Source: Leptoclinus maculatus (lineage: Eukaryota; Chordata; Actinopteri; Perciformes; Stichaeidae). From it: DNA of 64,000 bases. The notes under the pieces were generated by a model. It had not been told where the DNA came from. It worked only from the letters and a program-made list of their open reading frames with translations, and did not search any database. Shown piece by piece: positions 24,370-36,630 of the stretch (the first letter of the stretch is position 1; each line of letters begins with the position of its first letter). The translations under genes were made by a program, and so were the position numbers. The DNA lies in contig JAVDOI010000003.1 in assembly GCA_032191485.1 (NCBI GenBank), positions 15,317,813-15,381,812 of the forward strand, in the 5' to 3' direction.

Positions 24370-24560
24370 CAGTGGAAGGGAAAGGACAGAGAGAAATGGC
24401 CAACCGAGCTTAATGGCATGCGTCTCGGCCCAGGCCATTAATATTCAGCTTAATGTTTCTGATAACGGGGCTGGGGGGCCACGAGGAGCCGCTGGCCCAG
24501 ACAGCCTTATTAAGCAGCTGAAGTGGAATGATGCTCGCTCACGTCAGGGATCAAATACAA
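24370..24560. promoter_or_regulatory. Candidate conserved non-coding block
   Basis: Contains GGCCATTAATATTCAGCTTA (24,434), GCCTTATTAAGCAGCTGAAG (24,503) and TAATGGCATGC. Compact, non-repetitive and bounded on both sides by low-complexity sequence. Confidence 0.35.
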
Positions 24561-26133
24561 GAGTAAACACATAAGTACACACACACACACGCACACACAG
24601 ACACACACCCACTCACAGTCAAGACAATTGTCTTCAGGACTTCAGACAGCATCAGGATCTTCCCACTAAATCGCTCCCACTATCCGCCCTCTCTTTATCT
24701 GTGTGTCAGTAGCAACCTCTGAGGTTTGGTACGTTGCATTTTGTGAATGTATCGCGTCGTCATGTGACGGTGTTTTAGTTCATTGTCACAGTTTGGTCAG
24801 CTTGTTAAATGTTTATGTTCCCACAAACAAACATTTCTTGACATTTCATATATATTTTTTTTTTTTTACCATAGATTTTCTTTTTTCCCCTTCTCTGTTT
24901 CTTTTTCTACAGCAAGCCACAAGTCCTCTGCGTTGGGTCTTTTAGCTCCATCTCATTTACATTTAATGACATGATAATACACATTAGCAGACTATTTCAA
25001 ATAATTACAGCCTTTCAATCGCTTTTTACCCTCACCTCTTTCCCCCAAATGTTCTTCTACATCCTACGTGCTCTGTTCTTTTTTTTTTTTTTTCTTCTCT
25101 CTCTAAACTTTCATATTTTTAATGGCAATAATAGAAAATGCTTTCCCTCAGAAACAATGTATAATAATATGGCGCAGAGACTGGGGAAAAGAAAAGATTG
25201 AGCAATTTTCCAAATGGTGCAGGGCGGAGGGGTGAATAGGACATTAAGTTCTTTTCTCTGGTAGTGGTGGTGGTGTGTTTTTTTTTTTCTTTCTTCCTGT
25301 CATACTGAAGGGGTCTTACGTTAAAGCTATAGCGGCCGGGCAGACGGGAAGGTGACAGCTCACCTGTCAGGTCAGCCATGGCTGATGGTGAATAAGAGCT
25401 GCTGTAATTATCCCTTAAGTTCAAAGTATCCATTCAGAAAACAGGATGTAGCCCATCGCGTTATGTTCTCCGTTACTCTTCCATGTTATGACCAAAGTCA
25501 GGCATGCTGTCCATGATTTTAGACAAAGAGCGAGAGATGGATCTGATAGATGCAAATCAAGCATTGTTAAACAGATTTGATGAAAAAAATAAAAAATACA
25601 GGAATTGATATAGTCAAAATCTACACATGATCAAATAATACATGTGTCCTCTTCCCAAAATATCCAGTGTTTTCCAGGATAAAGGCAAAAATATCAACGT
25701 TCTTGGCGCTAGAAGCCACTCTTGAATATATATATATTGAGCCATGTCTATGAGGGCCTTATCAACATAATGAAAGAACAGTGTTGGCACCCAGTGGTCC
25801 CTCCAGTCCTATAAAATGTCTTCATATTCCTTTACAGTTATGGTGGCGTGCAGAGTGATCACTGGACCTAATGACTGAAAAGTTGGCTGGCTGTTCCAGT
25901 CCTCCACCTTATTAAACAGATGACAACACACGGTGGCAAGGGTGTGAAAGATGACTCATCATGAAGCCTTATTACTTTTTCTATGGCTCCAGGTCTTTAT
26001 GTGCCAATGAATGCAAAAAATACTGATTAATGAATTGACATGCAGGTGTGTAGTTTCATGATTTCTGAGACTGCTGTTCTGTCCTTCTGTAGTTTAAGAG
26101 ACATGGCAAATCATCCCAAAAGAAAAACACCAT
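24561..26133. other. Intergenic, no gene seen
   Basis: Short CA run (24,576-24,608), several T runs (24,849; 25,080; 25,277) and a TATATATATAT at 25,726. From 25,690 to 26,130 the sequence may be the diverged 5' part of the repeat at 26,134. Confidence 0.5.
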
Positions 26134-26310
26134 TTGAACATACATCAGCGTGATGAGAACTACATCTTCACGAAAAATGTATTTGACGTGCACTTTGATT
26201 TTTTTTTTATTTTGGCCCATGTCCCATCCGCTAACATGGAGGGGGTGATGAGAGGTTTTGGCTTAACTTTTTGGGAGCGGTCTCGTTGTCCATCTTTCCC
26301 GTCTACATGT
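26134..26310 (+). repeat. Diverged fish dispersed repeat ('CCATCCGCTAACATGGAG')
   Basis: Contains ACATACATCAGCGTGATGAG, GTGCACTTTGA, GGCCCATGTCCCATCCGC, TAACATGGAGGGGG and TTTTGGGAGCGGTC followed by GTTGTCCATCTTT. The order and wording match a high-copy percomorph repeat I recognise, interrupted by small deletions and a T-run. Confidence 0.65.
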
Positions 26311-28195
26311 TGCAAATCAATGATTGTCAGACATCCTAGTTGACACATCAATAACTGACATGGGCCACCTGTTAAGCTGCTTTTTGTCATTACAACGGAC
26401 AGTATTACCTTTTCAAGTTACGGATCTGTTTTTTTTTTTTTAGCCTGAATTGGACACTGACATCTACGTGCTGCTAATATCCTGCCAACATTCTGCCTGC
26501 ATGGCAAACCAATGTAGACGTAATATCTGGAGCCCTTATTGGTGTGATGAACCCATCATTTTGTCCTCAGAAGCTCCTGTTGTAGATGTGAAAACTATTC
26601 AATAATGACGGATTTCTAAAGTATGAAATCCAAACAAAGAGAAAACGAGAATCTGAAACAATGGTAATTCTCTGTGATGTACTGAAGCAGCCTAATATGT
26701 ACATTGTCTTATTAGCATATGACAACACACCAAATGTTAGCTTTGTATTAGCACGTGCTTACGTATGAATACATTCGTATGTGCACATGGATGCGTGCGC
26801 ATGCATCATTGTCTTAATGCGTCGTGGTCGGGGGGAAACGGGCCTCGTAAATGAAAATCAAGGTTTCTATTGTGTCTCTATTTTTCCCCCATAATATAAT
26901 ATTGTGTGAAAGAACTAGCCATGTGGAAGAGTAAGCAGAGCTCCCTCGTGGTGCATGTATGAATCCATTCCTCGCAGTTGCACTGTACCGGTCAAACAAA
27001 TTAAATTAGCACACCAGTATGTAAGTAATTTTATGTAAATGATGGTGTTAATGTTCTGCGTCGTGCTGTCGATGATTGGCTGGTGTGTTCCTCCTCCAGC
27101 GGCTCTCGGCTGCAGGCCCGGCAGTCACCAGCTGGAAATGAACACGTACATTTGCCAAGAACAGTCGACAGTCTGCCCTAAATTTTTTATTTTTTCTCTC
27201 TCTCTCTCTTCTGTCTGTACATTCAAAAGGATTTAACGTATCTTTGTTGGCTTCAGGCTAGAAAAGTATAGTGGGACTTTGCGAGACTAGTGGAGAGGGT
27301 AGTTAAGATGCACAGGCCTATTGCTGTCAGTACAGATATATCTACATTTTGTGGCCAGGAGGAACACTTGTGTCGAGGCTTACAGCATCCATTATATTGG
27401 GGATATTATTGGACAATAAATTTAACATATGATGCATTACAATGTAAAGCGATCTTTATTTCATATGTTTCCAAGATGTTTTTTAGTACTTTAAAACCAG
27501 GAACTGGTCGCAATTACGAAACCCGTTGATGGACTTGCAGACTCGGTTACACCTCGGCAGATATCAACCTCCCATGTCCTTTCTCCCTTTCTAGAAGTCT
27601 CCGCTGGCTTCCTCCCTCCCTCCCTCCCTCCCTCCTTCCCGTTTCCTCCACTGGCTGCTACAATTTATAGAGCCACAGAGGAGTGCAGGATTTACGCTGG
27701 GATTTTTGTTTCAGCCATCTATGGAATTAAGAAGTCTATCCTTGCATTTCATTAAATCCTGCCTAATGAGATGACTGTCTCTCCCCAAAGAGCAGATGAT
27801 GAAGTACCCTATGCCACGGTGCATAAATTAGTATGGTGAGGTTAAATGCTGGAACTGACTCATGTTTCACAAGAGGACCCTATCCAGCAGTTAAATCAAC
27901 TTGCATAAATACTGCCAACTGCAGGCAGAATTCCGCTGCCTACTTAGAGCTTGCATTCCAAAACTAATGGATCATTTGGATCAGAATGAAATCAGAAGGC
28001 AAAAAGAATGGAGTTAAGTGGAATTTGACAACTTTGCACACGGCACCTGCACACAGATTCATATGTAGTGTCTATGTGTACTACAGGAATTGTAAACTTA
28101 AATCTGCAACAGTACCACATTGTACAAATACTTCATTGGTTGTAAATGTCCTCCCTTTAACATTCTAGTTAAAAACACACAACTTAATCTGCCAT
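26311..28195. other. Intergenic, no gene seen
   Basis: T12 run at 26,431; alternating purine-pyrimidine sequence near 26,750-26,800; (TCCC)n at 27,610. No gene or strong motif. Confidence 0.5.
27610..27635 (+). repeat. (TCCC)n tetranucleotide repeat
   Basis: About six units, the last interrupted. Confidence 0.88.
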
Positions 28196-28309
28196 CTAGT
28201 CTCGATAGCTGTCAATGAAATACACGATACTTCCATTTGAAATGTAGAGCAGTAGAAGTATTAAGTAGCAGTACTTAAGTAAATGTACTTAGTTCATTTC
28301 CACCACTGC
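28196..28309 (+). repeat. AAGTA-rich fish dispersed repeat fragment
   Basis: Contains TTGAAATGTAGAGCAGTAGA, AAGTAGCAGTACTTAAGTAA and ATGTACTTAGTTCATTTCC, ending CCACCACTG. This matches, from memory, the terminal part of a very common teleost repeat. The sequence upstream to about 28,050 may be a more diverged part of the same copy. Confidence 0.75.
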
Positions 28310-28632
28310 AAGCTGCCTCTGATTGTATCGAGCCTCGTGTGTGACTTGAACTATAGGTTAAAATATTCAGTCAGAATTAGTTACAAATCTATTTATTGCA
28401 TTTTTCATTGTTATTCTGCTATTTCTGTGGCTGTGCGTGGGAGAATAAACAACGAGTGGTGATAATCACTTTGATATATATTTCAACCAAAACTTTATTA
28501 CTGTAATGATGTGCTCCACGTGGCTCTTGATCTTTGAAGGAGGCATTTCCGACATATTAGTATAATTACCAGTGATGAGAAAATGAACCAAATTTCCCTT
28601 TCATGAGTTCATCCGAGCTGCGTTTTCACCGT

Positions 28633-28732
28633 GCACACGCGCGCACACGCACACACACTTGTTCACAACCGAGTGAGAGACAAAGAGAGAGAGAGAAAAA
28701 TTGAGAGAGAGAGAGAGAGAGCAAGAGAGAGA
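28633..28732 (+). repeat. Compound (CA/CG)n then (GA)n repeat
   Basis: An alternating purine-pyrimidine stretch with CG steps (28,633-28,658) is followed by GA runs with small interruptions (28,675-28,732). Confidence 0.88.
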
Positions 28733-28890
28733 CAGAAGCCATCAAGAACTCAAGAGTGGGGTTCATGCCTGATTTGATCATCACCTCTAATTGGACGATA
28801 ATTTTCATGAAGCCTTTCAAATAGCTGACAGCTTCTGTCCTCCATTTCTGTCTATCTCTCCAAGTTTTTCACCATATTTTTCTATGTTTG

Positions 28891-28907
28891 AAAAAAAAAA
28901 AAAAAAA
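28891..28907 (+). repeat. A17 homopolymer
   Basis: Pure A run. Confidence 0.9.
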
Positions 28908-29212
28908 TGCCCTGGGCAGACGGGGAGCGATTGGAGGGGATGCTGGGAGTTTGCTGATATTCCAGGTATTTTAAGCTTTTCGGGTCCACATGGGTGTAAT
29001 GGACTTATTCTCAAGCAGTTCTTGTCTCTCTAATTAGTGGTCCCCCCTCGAGCCGTAACAAGGGCACTGACGAGAGAGGCTTTTTCCCAATGATAATGTG
29101 AATGGATACCTGCAGGGGGAGATTTCTGCACTGTTCCTCATCCTGTCAGCCACTCTGGGTAACACAGGGGCTTAATGAACCTGAAAACAAGACACTGTGT
29201 GAGGTGAGGGGA

Positions 29213-29253
29213 GTGTGTGTGTGTGTGTGGGGGTGTGTGTGTGTGTGTGTGTG
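29213..29253 (+). repeat. (GT)n microsatellite with G4 interruption
   Basis: Two GT runs separated by GGGG. Confidence 0.9.
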
Positions 29254-30979
29254 CGCAAATCCAGATGGGAGCTGTACAGTATCTTAGAGCTGGATGTGGT
29301 GTATTTAAAAAAAAATACAGTGCATCTCTGGTGAGAAATAGGCACTGCGTGTTGTGATGATGAAGTCAATTATTCGACTGTGTTGTTCACGATTTCACGG
29401 AGTACGTCGGCTGTAAACGTGAAACTGGCGTCGGCACCTCGCCACATTCACAGAGGCACAGTTTACCTCGTGTGGAAAGTGCAAGAATCCGAGTCAAACC
29501 GCACGAGGAGCACAAGAGCCTGGCGAACATGTAATGCGATATGCATGCGTGACAGTTTGACTGATAAGTCAACACTGCAGGAGATGCATATCTAGGATGC
29601 ATGCAATGTCACAAATGTCACGTATGATCGATCGGAAGGAGCGCTGTCTGAGTGAGAGGTCATTGCTCTCCATATACAGCCAGGGGGTGGGAAACGGGAC
29701 AGAATGCTCGGTCAGCACATGGCCGCATTTTGGACGCACCATTTTATTTTTTTTTCCCTCCCTCCCCTCTCGGGTGGGTAATGAGCTGAGTTGTTGTTGG
29801 AGGAGCACACGTCACTCCATGTGACATTAGACTCACTCAATGCTGCCCGAGCCTTCCCCGTGCTTTGTCTTGGACACTCGGCCCTTTCAATGAGGGGCTG
29901 CAGCTACCTTCTCAAGCTCGCTGACAGTGAATGATGTGTTTGTTTATTGTGTCTGATAGGTGTCATGTCAGACACGCATTAAGTCCTTGCAAAGTGAGCC
30001 ATGCAATTTTTATTTTTTTTCTCTCCCCCGTGATGGTGCTGTGGACCAAAGCAGGAGAGCACTTGCTTGAGAACGAAGCGGTGGGGAAAGTCTGTGACGG
30101 ACTAAAGCAAAGTGAAAAAAAAAGCTGGAGGGAATAAAGTATATAAACCGGAGAAATATGGATGTGTTGTGTGCGAGGGATGAGGAAAGACAAAGAGACA
30201 GAAAGAGGGAAAGACTGAGAGAGCGAGATGGAGGAAAGGAGCCACAGATGTGGCGGGGCCTCGGGCGATGCAAGTCATTATGGTGTAAACTGCTCCAGTG
30301 GTGATGTTGTGGCGAGAGCAGAGAGGTCACCGGCTCGTGGTTGTGTCAAGCAATACATGCAGGCAGACGCATAAGTAGAGGCGCTCACACACACACACAC
30401 ACACGTGTAGGAAATTGAGAGAACATCTGGATATGTGCCACCTGCCTAGAGGAAGTCATCTAGTTTACACGCAGTACAGGAGGGGGGTTTGTCCCTTCCT
30501 GGATGTGCAACCTTCATGCTAGCCTGCACCACTGGGAGAGGATGGAGGACGAAGTGGAGAGTGAAGAGCGTGCAAACCAAATGACACACTTTACAGGGAT
30601 TAAGTGTTAAAGTAAACACGGATATCGTGAGATGGGACAGGAAATGGGCAGAAATGCTACACCGCCGTCTCCTCCGCAGACCCCTATCATGTCACCACAG
30701 TTGCTTGTTTTACTCAGCCGCAAAGGCCCCTGGTCCGATGTGCCGGATGGATGCGTGTCGAAAAAGGGGTTTATCCTTTTCAAACCAATTCCCAGGCGTT
30801 GAATTGAGGAAATAAAGAGATGTGAGAGTTTATCAGGAAATATGCAATGTAAGTAAAAAAAAAAAAACTAATTTACAATTGGAATATGTTTGTTTTTAGG
30901 AGTTACTTCTTTATTCCTTCTTTAGCCTAAAAGCGAGAGAGACCGGAGGAAAAGGAAAAAGGATGGGAGACACAAAACT

Positions 30980-31210
30980 CCGCGCTAAGTATTGACCATC
31001 TGGCTCCAGCCCAAGCTAGCGTGCCACAAAACAATTGCATTCATTAGGTTAATTTATCATGGTGGTAAGCTCAATTTACTTTTGCTTGTGCGAGCGTGGC
31101 TCATTAAGATTCAGTCTGCCGTTTCCTCGGGCCGTCTTGTGATCATTCACACAGGGTTAACGCATTTTGGACCAGATAGGAAGCACTCCGGGGTTATCTG
31201 CCAGACCTAA
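30980..31210. promoter_or_regulatory. Candidate conserved non-coding block
   Basis: Non-repetitive, with CAATTGCATTCATTAGGTTA (31,032), AATTTATCATGG and CTCATTAAGATTCAG (31,100), between purine-rich low-complexity flanks. Confidence 0.3.
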
Positions 31211-31292
31211 ACTGTTTAAATAAAGGCAGCAAAAGAAGAGGTGGAGAGAGGGATTACGGTGGCAAATGAGAGAATGAGAAAGAGAGAGGGGA

Positions 31293-31307
31293 GGGGGGGG
31301 GGGGGGG
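31293..31307 (+). repeat. G15 homopolymer
   Basis: Lies within a purine-rich region (31,230-31,350). Confidence 0.9.
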
Positions 31308-31615
31308 CAGCGGAGGAGTGATCTAAAGAAGAATGCCGTTGAAGAGAAGTAGGGAGAAAAGAAAGGCTCAGCCTCTCAGTTGACAGAATGGATGTAGCGC
31401 GGCCGTGGTGGAACAGGAATGGAGAACGAGAGAGGGAAAGGCAGGCACGTGACTAAATGTATTCTGATAACTGAACAGCAGATGTCTCGCATGGAGCTCC
31501 TTTGTTGCCTGAACAGCAGGACCCTGCACTTCAGTGGGCTCACTTCACACCGCATTCATTTGCCTGCCAGCTGCCAATTTAGGGTAGAGAGAGTGAAAAA
31601 GAAGGCGAAAGGAGA

Positions 31616-31633
31616 GGGAGAGAGAGAGAGAGA
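31616..31633 (+). repeat. (GA)9 microsatellite
   Basis: Lies within a longer purine-rich stretch. Confidence 0.88.
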
Positions 31634-32539
31634 CAGGCAGGCAGAGAAGGGAGGGAGAGACTCGCACCAGTCCGTCCCTCCCTCCCCTCCCTCGGCATGT
31701 CTTACAGAGGGGCTGCCATTCCGTTCTCTCTTTACCCCGGTGGCCTGTACAATTAGTGATCTGCATAACCACCCACACCTCCACGCACCGCTCTCACAGA
31801 GCAGAGGGGGAGCTGCCTTTGTCTTTTGGCTGCTGTACAATGAGTCGCTTTAAGACTTGGCTGGAAGCCAGGAGCTGTGGCACCAAACTGCATGTTCTTG
31901 ATGGATGACGAATACTCCCGGAGTCTTGTTTCCTCACGCAGCTGATTTGGCAGGTCAGAGATGAACCGCAAGCAGCAGCAGAGGGCCGGCAACAGCCCCT
32001 TTTCGGTAAAACGCCTCCTAAACTGTGGAACGGGAGAAGTTTCTGATTTGTGAACTCTTATTATCCTCCCAGGTACCTTTTTTGCTCAATAGAAGCACGC
32101 TCTCATTAAGCCCACAAAGCCCACAGTTCATTAAAAGCCTGGGCGAAAACAAATTCACACCCCCTCTGCTAAGTGACACCCTGAGGCCGGCTGTGTGAGG
32201 GCAAGACTCAGGGTGTCTAAAACCACAACTCCACAGCTCACCTGATGCTTGTGACCTCACAATCTCACATCATGCTACACATCCTCCGCCTTATGAGCAA
32301 AGAGGTAAGAGAAGAGTGTGAAGTTCCTCTTTTAGTTCATTTCTCACACAATATTAGAAGTAAAAAAGCCTTTATTTTCCTCTAAACTTTCTTATTGCGT
32401 CCTCCCTCATTGCACAGCAGCCCTATGAACTTCTGCTCTCTTTTGCTTTCACCGTGTGGTTATCTTAATTGTGAAGGGCAATCAGTTATGCGGGTGCTAT
32501 GGAGGTTTGTAGAGATTGCGACCCTATTATTAAGCCTTG

Positions 32540-33260
32540 TGCGAGGCCTCATATATGGGAGATAATGCACACGGTGATCGACGGCCACCGGCTCATCTAA
32601 ATTGTGCTCACTTGTTACAGTACAAAAGGCAGCGAGAGAAGATCCCTCTCGTCGCCCTCCCCAATGTCAATTCACAGGACGAGCAATGGAACGAGCATTA
32701 TCCCCACTTCCTGAGTTGGAGAGGGTGGGGGGGGGGGGGGAGATGATAAAAACTTTTTGATTAAGGGAAGGGAATGTTCTATTTCATTCTGATTCGGGAA
32801 GCTGGAGAAAGAGCGGAGGATTAATCTTAAGGCCGTCGTTTTACTGCCTATCCCCACTCCTGTCTCAGAGCTGAAGAAGCGCGAGTGAATAATGGGGTGT
32901 CCATCAGCCGTGGGCTCAAGCCCAGATTGGGATTTTCTCTGGGGATAATACAAAGCAGGGCGACAATTGATGATTCATAATGTACAGTTTTAGCCTGCCG
33001 ATAGCGCCAGCTATTGTGGCCGGGGTTGGCATTAGCATTACAGTATCTCCCAGTGAAGGTGTTTCCCGCCATGACAGCAATCTTTCGCAGTGTTCTTCTG
33101 CCGAGGATGGGAGAATCGCGAGTCTAAAAATATGGATACAGAACATCGTATATTCTGTAATTCAGATATGTGACAAATTGCACTTTCAAGTCGTCTGAAG
33201 GGACATTCTCATTCAGTCATACGTGCACAATATTTAAGTATCCTTTTGAAAGGAAGGGGA
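32540..33260. promoter_or_regulatory. Candidate conserved non-coding block (split by G14)
   Basis: Non-repetitive, with TCATCTAAATTGTGCTCAC, GTCAATTCACAGGACGAG, GATTCATAATGTACAG (32,970) and TTGGCATTAGCATTACAG (33,025). Confidence 0.3.
32727..32740 (+). repeat. G14 homopolymer
   Basis: Pure G run between two non-repetitive blocks. Confidence 0.9.
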
Positions 33261-33469
33261 GGATCCAGCCACGGCAGGAACCGGCGAGGAATAATGGCGC
33301 CTTGTTGCGTTCACTTACTCCACTCCCTCATTTCGTACACCGCAGCTTTACGCCGAAACCGAGAACAATCGCGCTAACAAAGTTGTCTGGCTCTCCAGTC
33401 ATGTGAGCAGCACCTGTCGTGTCAGGGAGTGGAGGCAGAGGCGGCGCTGGGGATCCATGGTGGGGACGC

Positions 33470-34510
33470 TATCCATCAGTGGTTCCATTTGATATTTAAT
33501 TTAGACTTTTATGAGCCTTAGAGGATGGGCTATGTCATTTTTCTCTCTCAGGCTCTCTCTCAATAGGGATTGAGGATAAATTCCTTCCATCCGTGCAGCA
33601 GCCTATCGCGGCTGCCTCAGATTTATAACTGTATGTGATAGTGGTGATGACTGGCCTACATACAGGACATAGCACACGGCTCTCTGTCCGGCTCATACCT
33701 GCTCTTTACCGGCTCTAACTTGGATAAAAGTTAAAGACGCACTGATTCATTGGAGATTTTAGTGGTTGCCTTAAAAGGTGACTCTGGACGTCGTTACATT
33801 GGCATTACATTAGTGAGAAAGAACTGTTACGATGACGTCATATCTGGCGACACATTTAAAAGCAGCAGAATCAATTAATTCAGCATTAATCAACAGAGTG
33901 TGATATTATGCATACATGTTTTTTATTTCCATGAGTTATGGACGGAGTAAAATACGCTATATTCTGAGAGGGTAATTCTAAGGCGCAGCAACGAGTTTTA
34001 TAAACTAATCCTCTCCTAATGGTCTGTTTTTAACGTAATTTATGGCTTCATTCATTACCCCTTTTGTATCAGTAATTATTTCTAAAATACCAAAGAGCCA
34101 TCTTTTCTTTCCGGGTTCTTCTCAGGCTCTGATTTATCGCCCCGGCTCTGGCCTGATGCTGTCTTCCCAAGGTGTGACATTTCAAAATATTTATAGCTCT
34201 GGCACATTAAAGGCCTTCCTTTGAAGGTGACCGACCGCTCTTCCACACCAGTGTAATTAATGGAATCTCAGCTTGTTCGACTTGTGTTATTTATCCACTG
34301 CATTCTGTCCAAAGACTATGGAAAACAGCAAGGTGTTTGCTGAGCTACCTCCGCTCATAAACAGGCATTTCATCCCCTCCAGTAGCAGGATGCACTGCGA
34401 CGGGGGAGACAGGGAGACCATTACCACGTCAAAGCCCCAAAAGTTTCATATTTTATTGATTAGATCTAAACCTTCTGTCCAAAGTGGCAATTAAAATTCA
34501 ATTAAACTGA
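33470..34510. promoter_or_regulatory. Candidate conserved non-coding block
   Basis: About 1 kb of non-repetitive sequence. It contains GAATCAATTAATTCAGCATT (33,869), TCAGTAATTATTTC (34,069), GTGTAATTAATGGAATC (34,251) and GGCAATTAAAATTCAATTAA (34,487). Density of homeodomain cores is high and there is no coding frame of interest. Confidence 0.4.
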
Positions 34511-34962
34511 CTGAAAGCATCATATTAAACTTCATTTCTTTATGAGCTTCAAGATAATGCTGGAGGACAAGACTTGAATATAATCACACCCTTTCTAGAT
34601 TATATTATCCTGTTCATTCACTATAAAAGTGACACTTTTAGATATACTTTCAATATTTCTTATCTACAACGTTCTAATGAACACATTTGATAGCCGTTAA
34701 ATCAACTATTATTGGGCCTTGTAATAAAGAGAGATAGTAACTTTTTTGGTCCACATTAAACATGAATTAGTTGCACCAAATTTTCTCACACAGGTAACTG
34801 AAATGTCAATGAACCAGTAAAATATAAACAAATTGATTGAGCATACTTATTAAAACCTCAAATATCCGAACTTACAGTATGCGCAATGGTGATAAAATAT
34901 TCATGTATCCCAGTATCCCAAACTTTAGTTTCATTGAAAATGCATACATTAGTATTAGACAC

Positions 34963-35634
34963 AGCATGTTGATGTTTAGCAGGTATCAGGCTTTCCATGC
35001 TCACCATCTTTGTTCAGCGTGTTAGCAAGCTAACATTTGCTAGTTAGCTTAAAAACATTGTAGGCTATGGCGGAGTCTGATGGAAATGGTGTTAGTTTTG
35101 CAGAACCAAAGTACTGGACAAAGTCAAATTTTGACTCAGAAATGTCAGAGGAACATGAAAATTATTTAAATTCATTGTGAGGGGCTCGTTAATGTTTCTA
35201 CCAAATATTGTGGCAATCCATCAAATAGTTGTTGAGGAATTTCACTTTTGAACCAAAAATGTCAACCTCATGGTGGCGCTAGAGGAAAAGTCAGGGGATC
35301 AACAAAGTCATTTGGCCTCATCCTCTGGGAACCGTGAATGCCTGTAGATAGTTTTGTGCCAATCTATCTGGTAGATGTTGACTTATGTCACAGAATAAGT
35401 CAACACTTTGTGGTGCTTCTCGGCATCATGGGTATCCATGACAATCCATGTATTAGTTGTTGAAATATTTCATTAAAAACCCTAAATGTCAAACTTAAAG
35501 TGGTAAGTTAAAGGATTAGATTTTGTCCTCTGAGGAACATATACGTATAAAATGTTATAGCAATCCATCCAATAATTACTGTTGTACTGTATTTCGGTCT
35601 GGACCAAAGTGGTGGACAGACAGCTAGCTAGCAT
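34963..35634 (+). repeat. Percomorph dispersed repeat with tandem 'GGCAATCCATC' modules
   Basis: Begins ATGTTGATGTTTAGCAGGTA and contains TGGTGGCGCTAGAGGAAAAG (35,271-35,290). The module GCAATCCATCAAATAGTTGT (35,213) recurs in diverged form near 35,452 and as GCAATCCATCCAATAATTAC (35,560-35,579), and the repeat ends with GGACCAAAGTGGTGGACAGA. I recognise this as a high-copy spiny-rayed-fish repeat found in many microsatellite flanks. Diverged and without coding capacity. Confidence 0.8.
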
Positions 35635-35762
35635 GGGAAACAATGTGGCCACAATTATAACAAAGACATTTACATGTACTGTATGTTCCATTTGCTGATC
35701 ACAAATAGGGTCAGGTCTTCACCATATCCTGTCGTTTTTTTTCCCCCCTACTGGCTCATCAA

Positions 35763-35775
35763 AGGTCAAAGGTCA
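35763..35775 (+). promoter_or_regulatory. DR1 nuclear-receptor element AGGTCA-A-AGGTCA
   Basis: A perfect direct repeat of AGGTCA with spacing 1, the high-affinity site for RXR heterodimers, COUP-TF and HNF4-type receptors. It lies 130 bases beyond the end of a dispersed repeat, in unique sequence. Confidence 0.4.
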
Positions 35776-36188
35776 GCGCTAAGCCACAGCAAGTCCATTG
35801 ATCCCTGAGAATCCGCCGCAGTAAGCAGGCTATTTAGATGTACACGGAGAGCAGTGTGGGAGACTGAGAGAGGTTGTTATTACCGAGTGCCTCTCTCTGT
35901 TTCCCCAAGACTGTTTGCTCTGTGTGATGATTCTCTCCAGCTCCCCGAGCATCCTGGGCTCCTGCCTCTGTGATAAAGATATTCATTTACCTGATATGAA
36001 AATCTTGTTCACGCCGATCCCCAAATGACTCTAAATAGAAGAGGGAGAAAGCGGGGAGGCGACAATAGAGGAGGCGATGGTATCGAGAGTGGCTGGAAAA
36101 AGATTGACATGAAATATTAATACGATCTGAGCCACTGTGACACCTTAAGTTTGCGTGATAACAAAATAAGGTTTTGTATCAAACAGGT

Positions 36189-36214
36189 GGGGCGGGGGGG
36201 GGGGGGGGGGGGGG
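36189..36214 (+). repeat. G-rich tract with G21
   Basis: The longest pure G run in the window (36,194-36,214). Confidence 0.92.
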
Positions 36215-36362
36215 TCTGGGATTTTTATCGATTTGCAAAGAAACCATTACCAAGGCATACAAGTCAGTTGAAGTGGAGAGTATAAACTTCCCATAGGTTT
36301 GAATGCGTTTGGCTGATAGTGATTCTGGGAAATGAATAACTGGATGGAGGCTGTGCATGACC

Positions 36363-36365
<3 letters not shown>

Positions 36366-36405
<40 letters not shown>
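36366..36405 (+). repeat. (TG)20 microsatellite
   Basis: 40 uninterrupted bases. Confidence 0.92.
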
Positions 36406-36406
<1 letters not shown>

Positions 36407-36612
36407 ACACGATTACATTGTGGATGTGAATGTTTGCATGCTTTTTTTTTTGTTCGCGTGTCAAGGAGTATTCAACAGTACACATCCTTCTCTTTGCTAA
36501 TGATGAGATTCATATCATTTTAACTGCCTCTGAATGAGGAGGCTTTTGCGTGCAATGCTGGCATCCATCCACTAACTCTTCCACCGATATGAAGTAGAGG
36601 GATGGATATAAT

Positions 36613-36630
36613 GGGGGGGGGGGGGGGGGG
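36613..36630 (+). repeat. G18 homopolymer
   Basis: Pure G run, 400 bases from the G21 tract. Confidence 0.92.

Larger units (their letters stand above)
28310..30979. other. Intergenic, simple-repeat-rich
   Basis: Compound CA/GA repeat, A17, (GT)n and a short (AC)n near 30,390. Clustered ATGCAT words occur at 29,538-29,602. No gene. Confidence 0.5.
31211..32539. other. Intergenic, purine-rich at left
   Basis: G15 and (GA)n tracts, then ordinary unique sequence. The 144-codon open frame at 31,419-31,853 is driven by GA repeats and not a recognisable protein. Confidence 0.5.

Noticed and set aside
29538..29602. Cluster of ATGCAT words and a 9-bp inverted pair GATATGCAT / ATGCATATC
   Set aside because: Short, spaced by about 37 bases and without other structure; no clear function.
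31419..31853. 144-codon open frame on the + strand
   Set aside because: Carried by a GA-repeat (Arg/Glu run) and flanking low-complexity sequence; the opposite strand is equally open.
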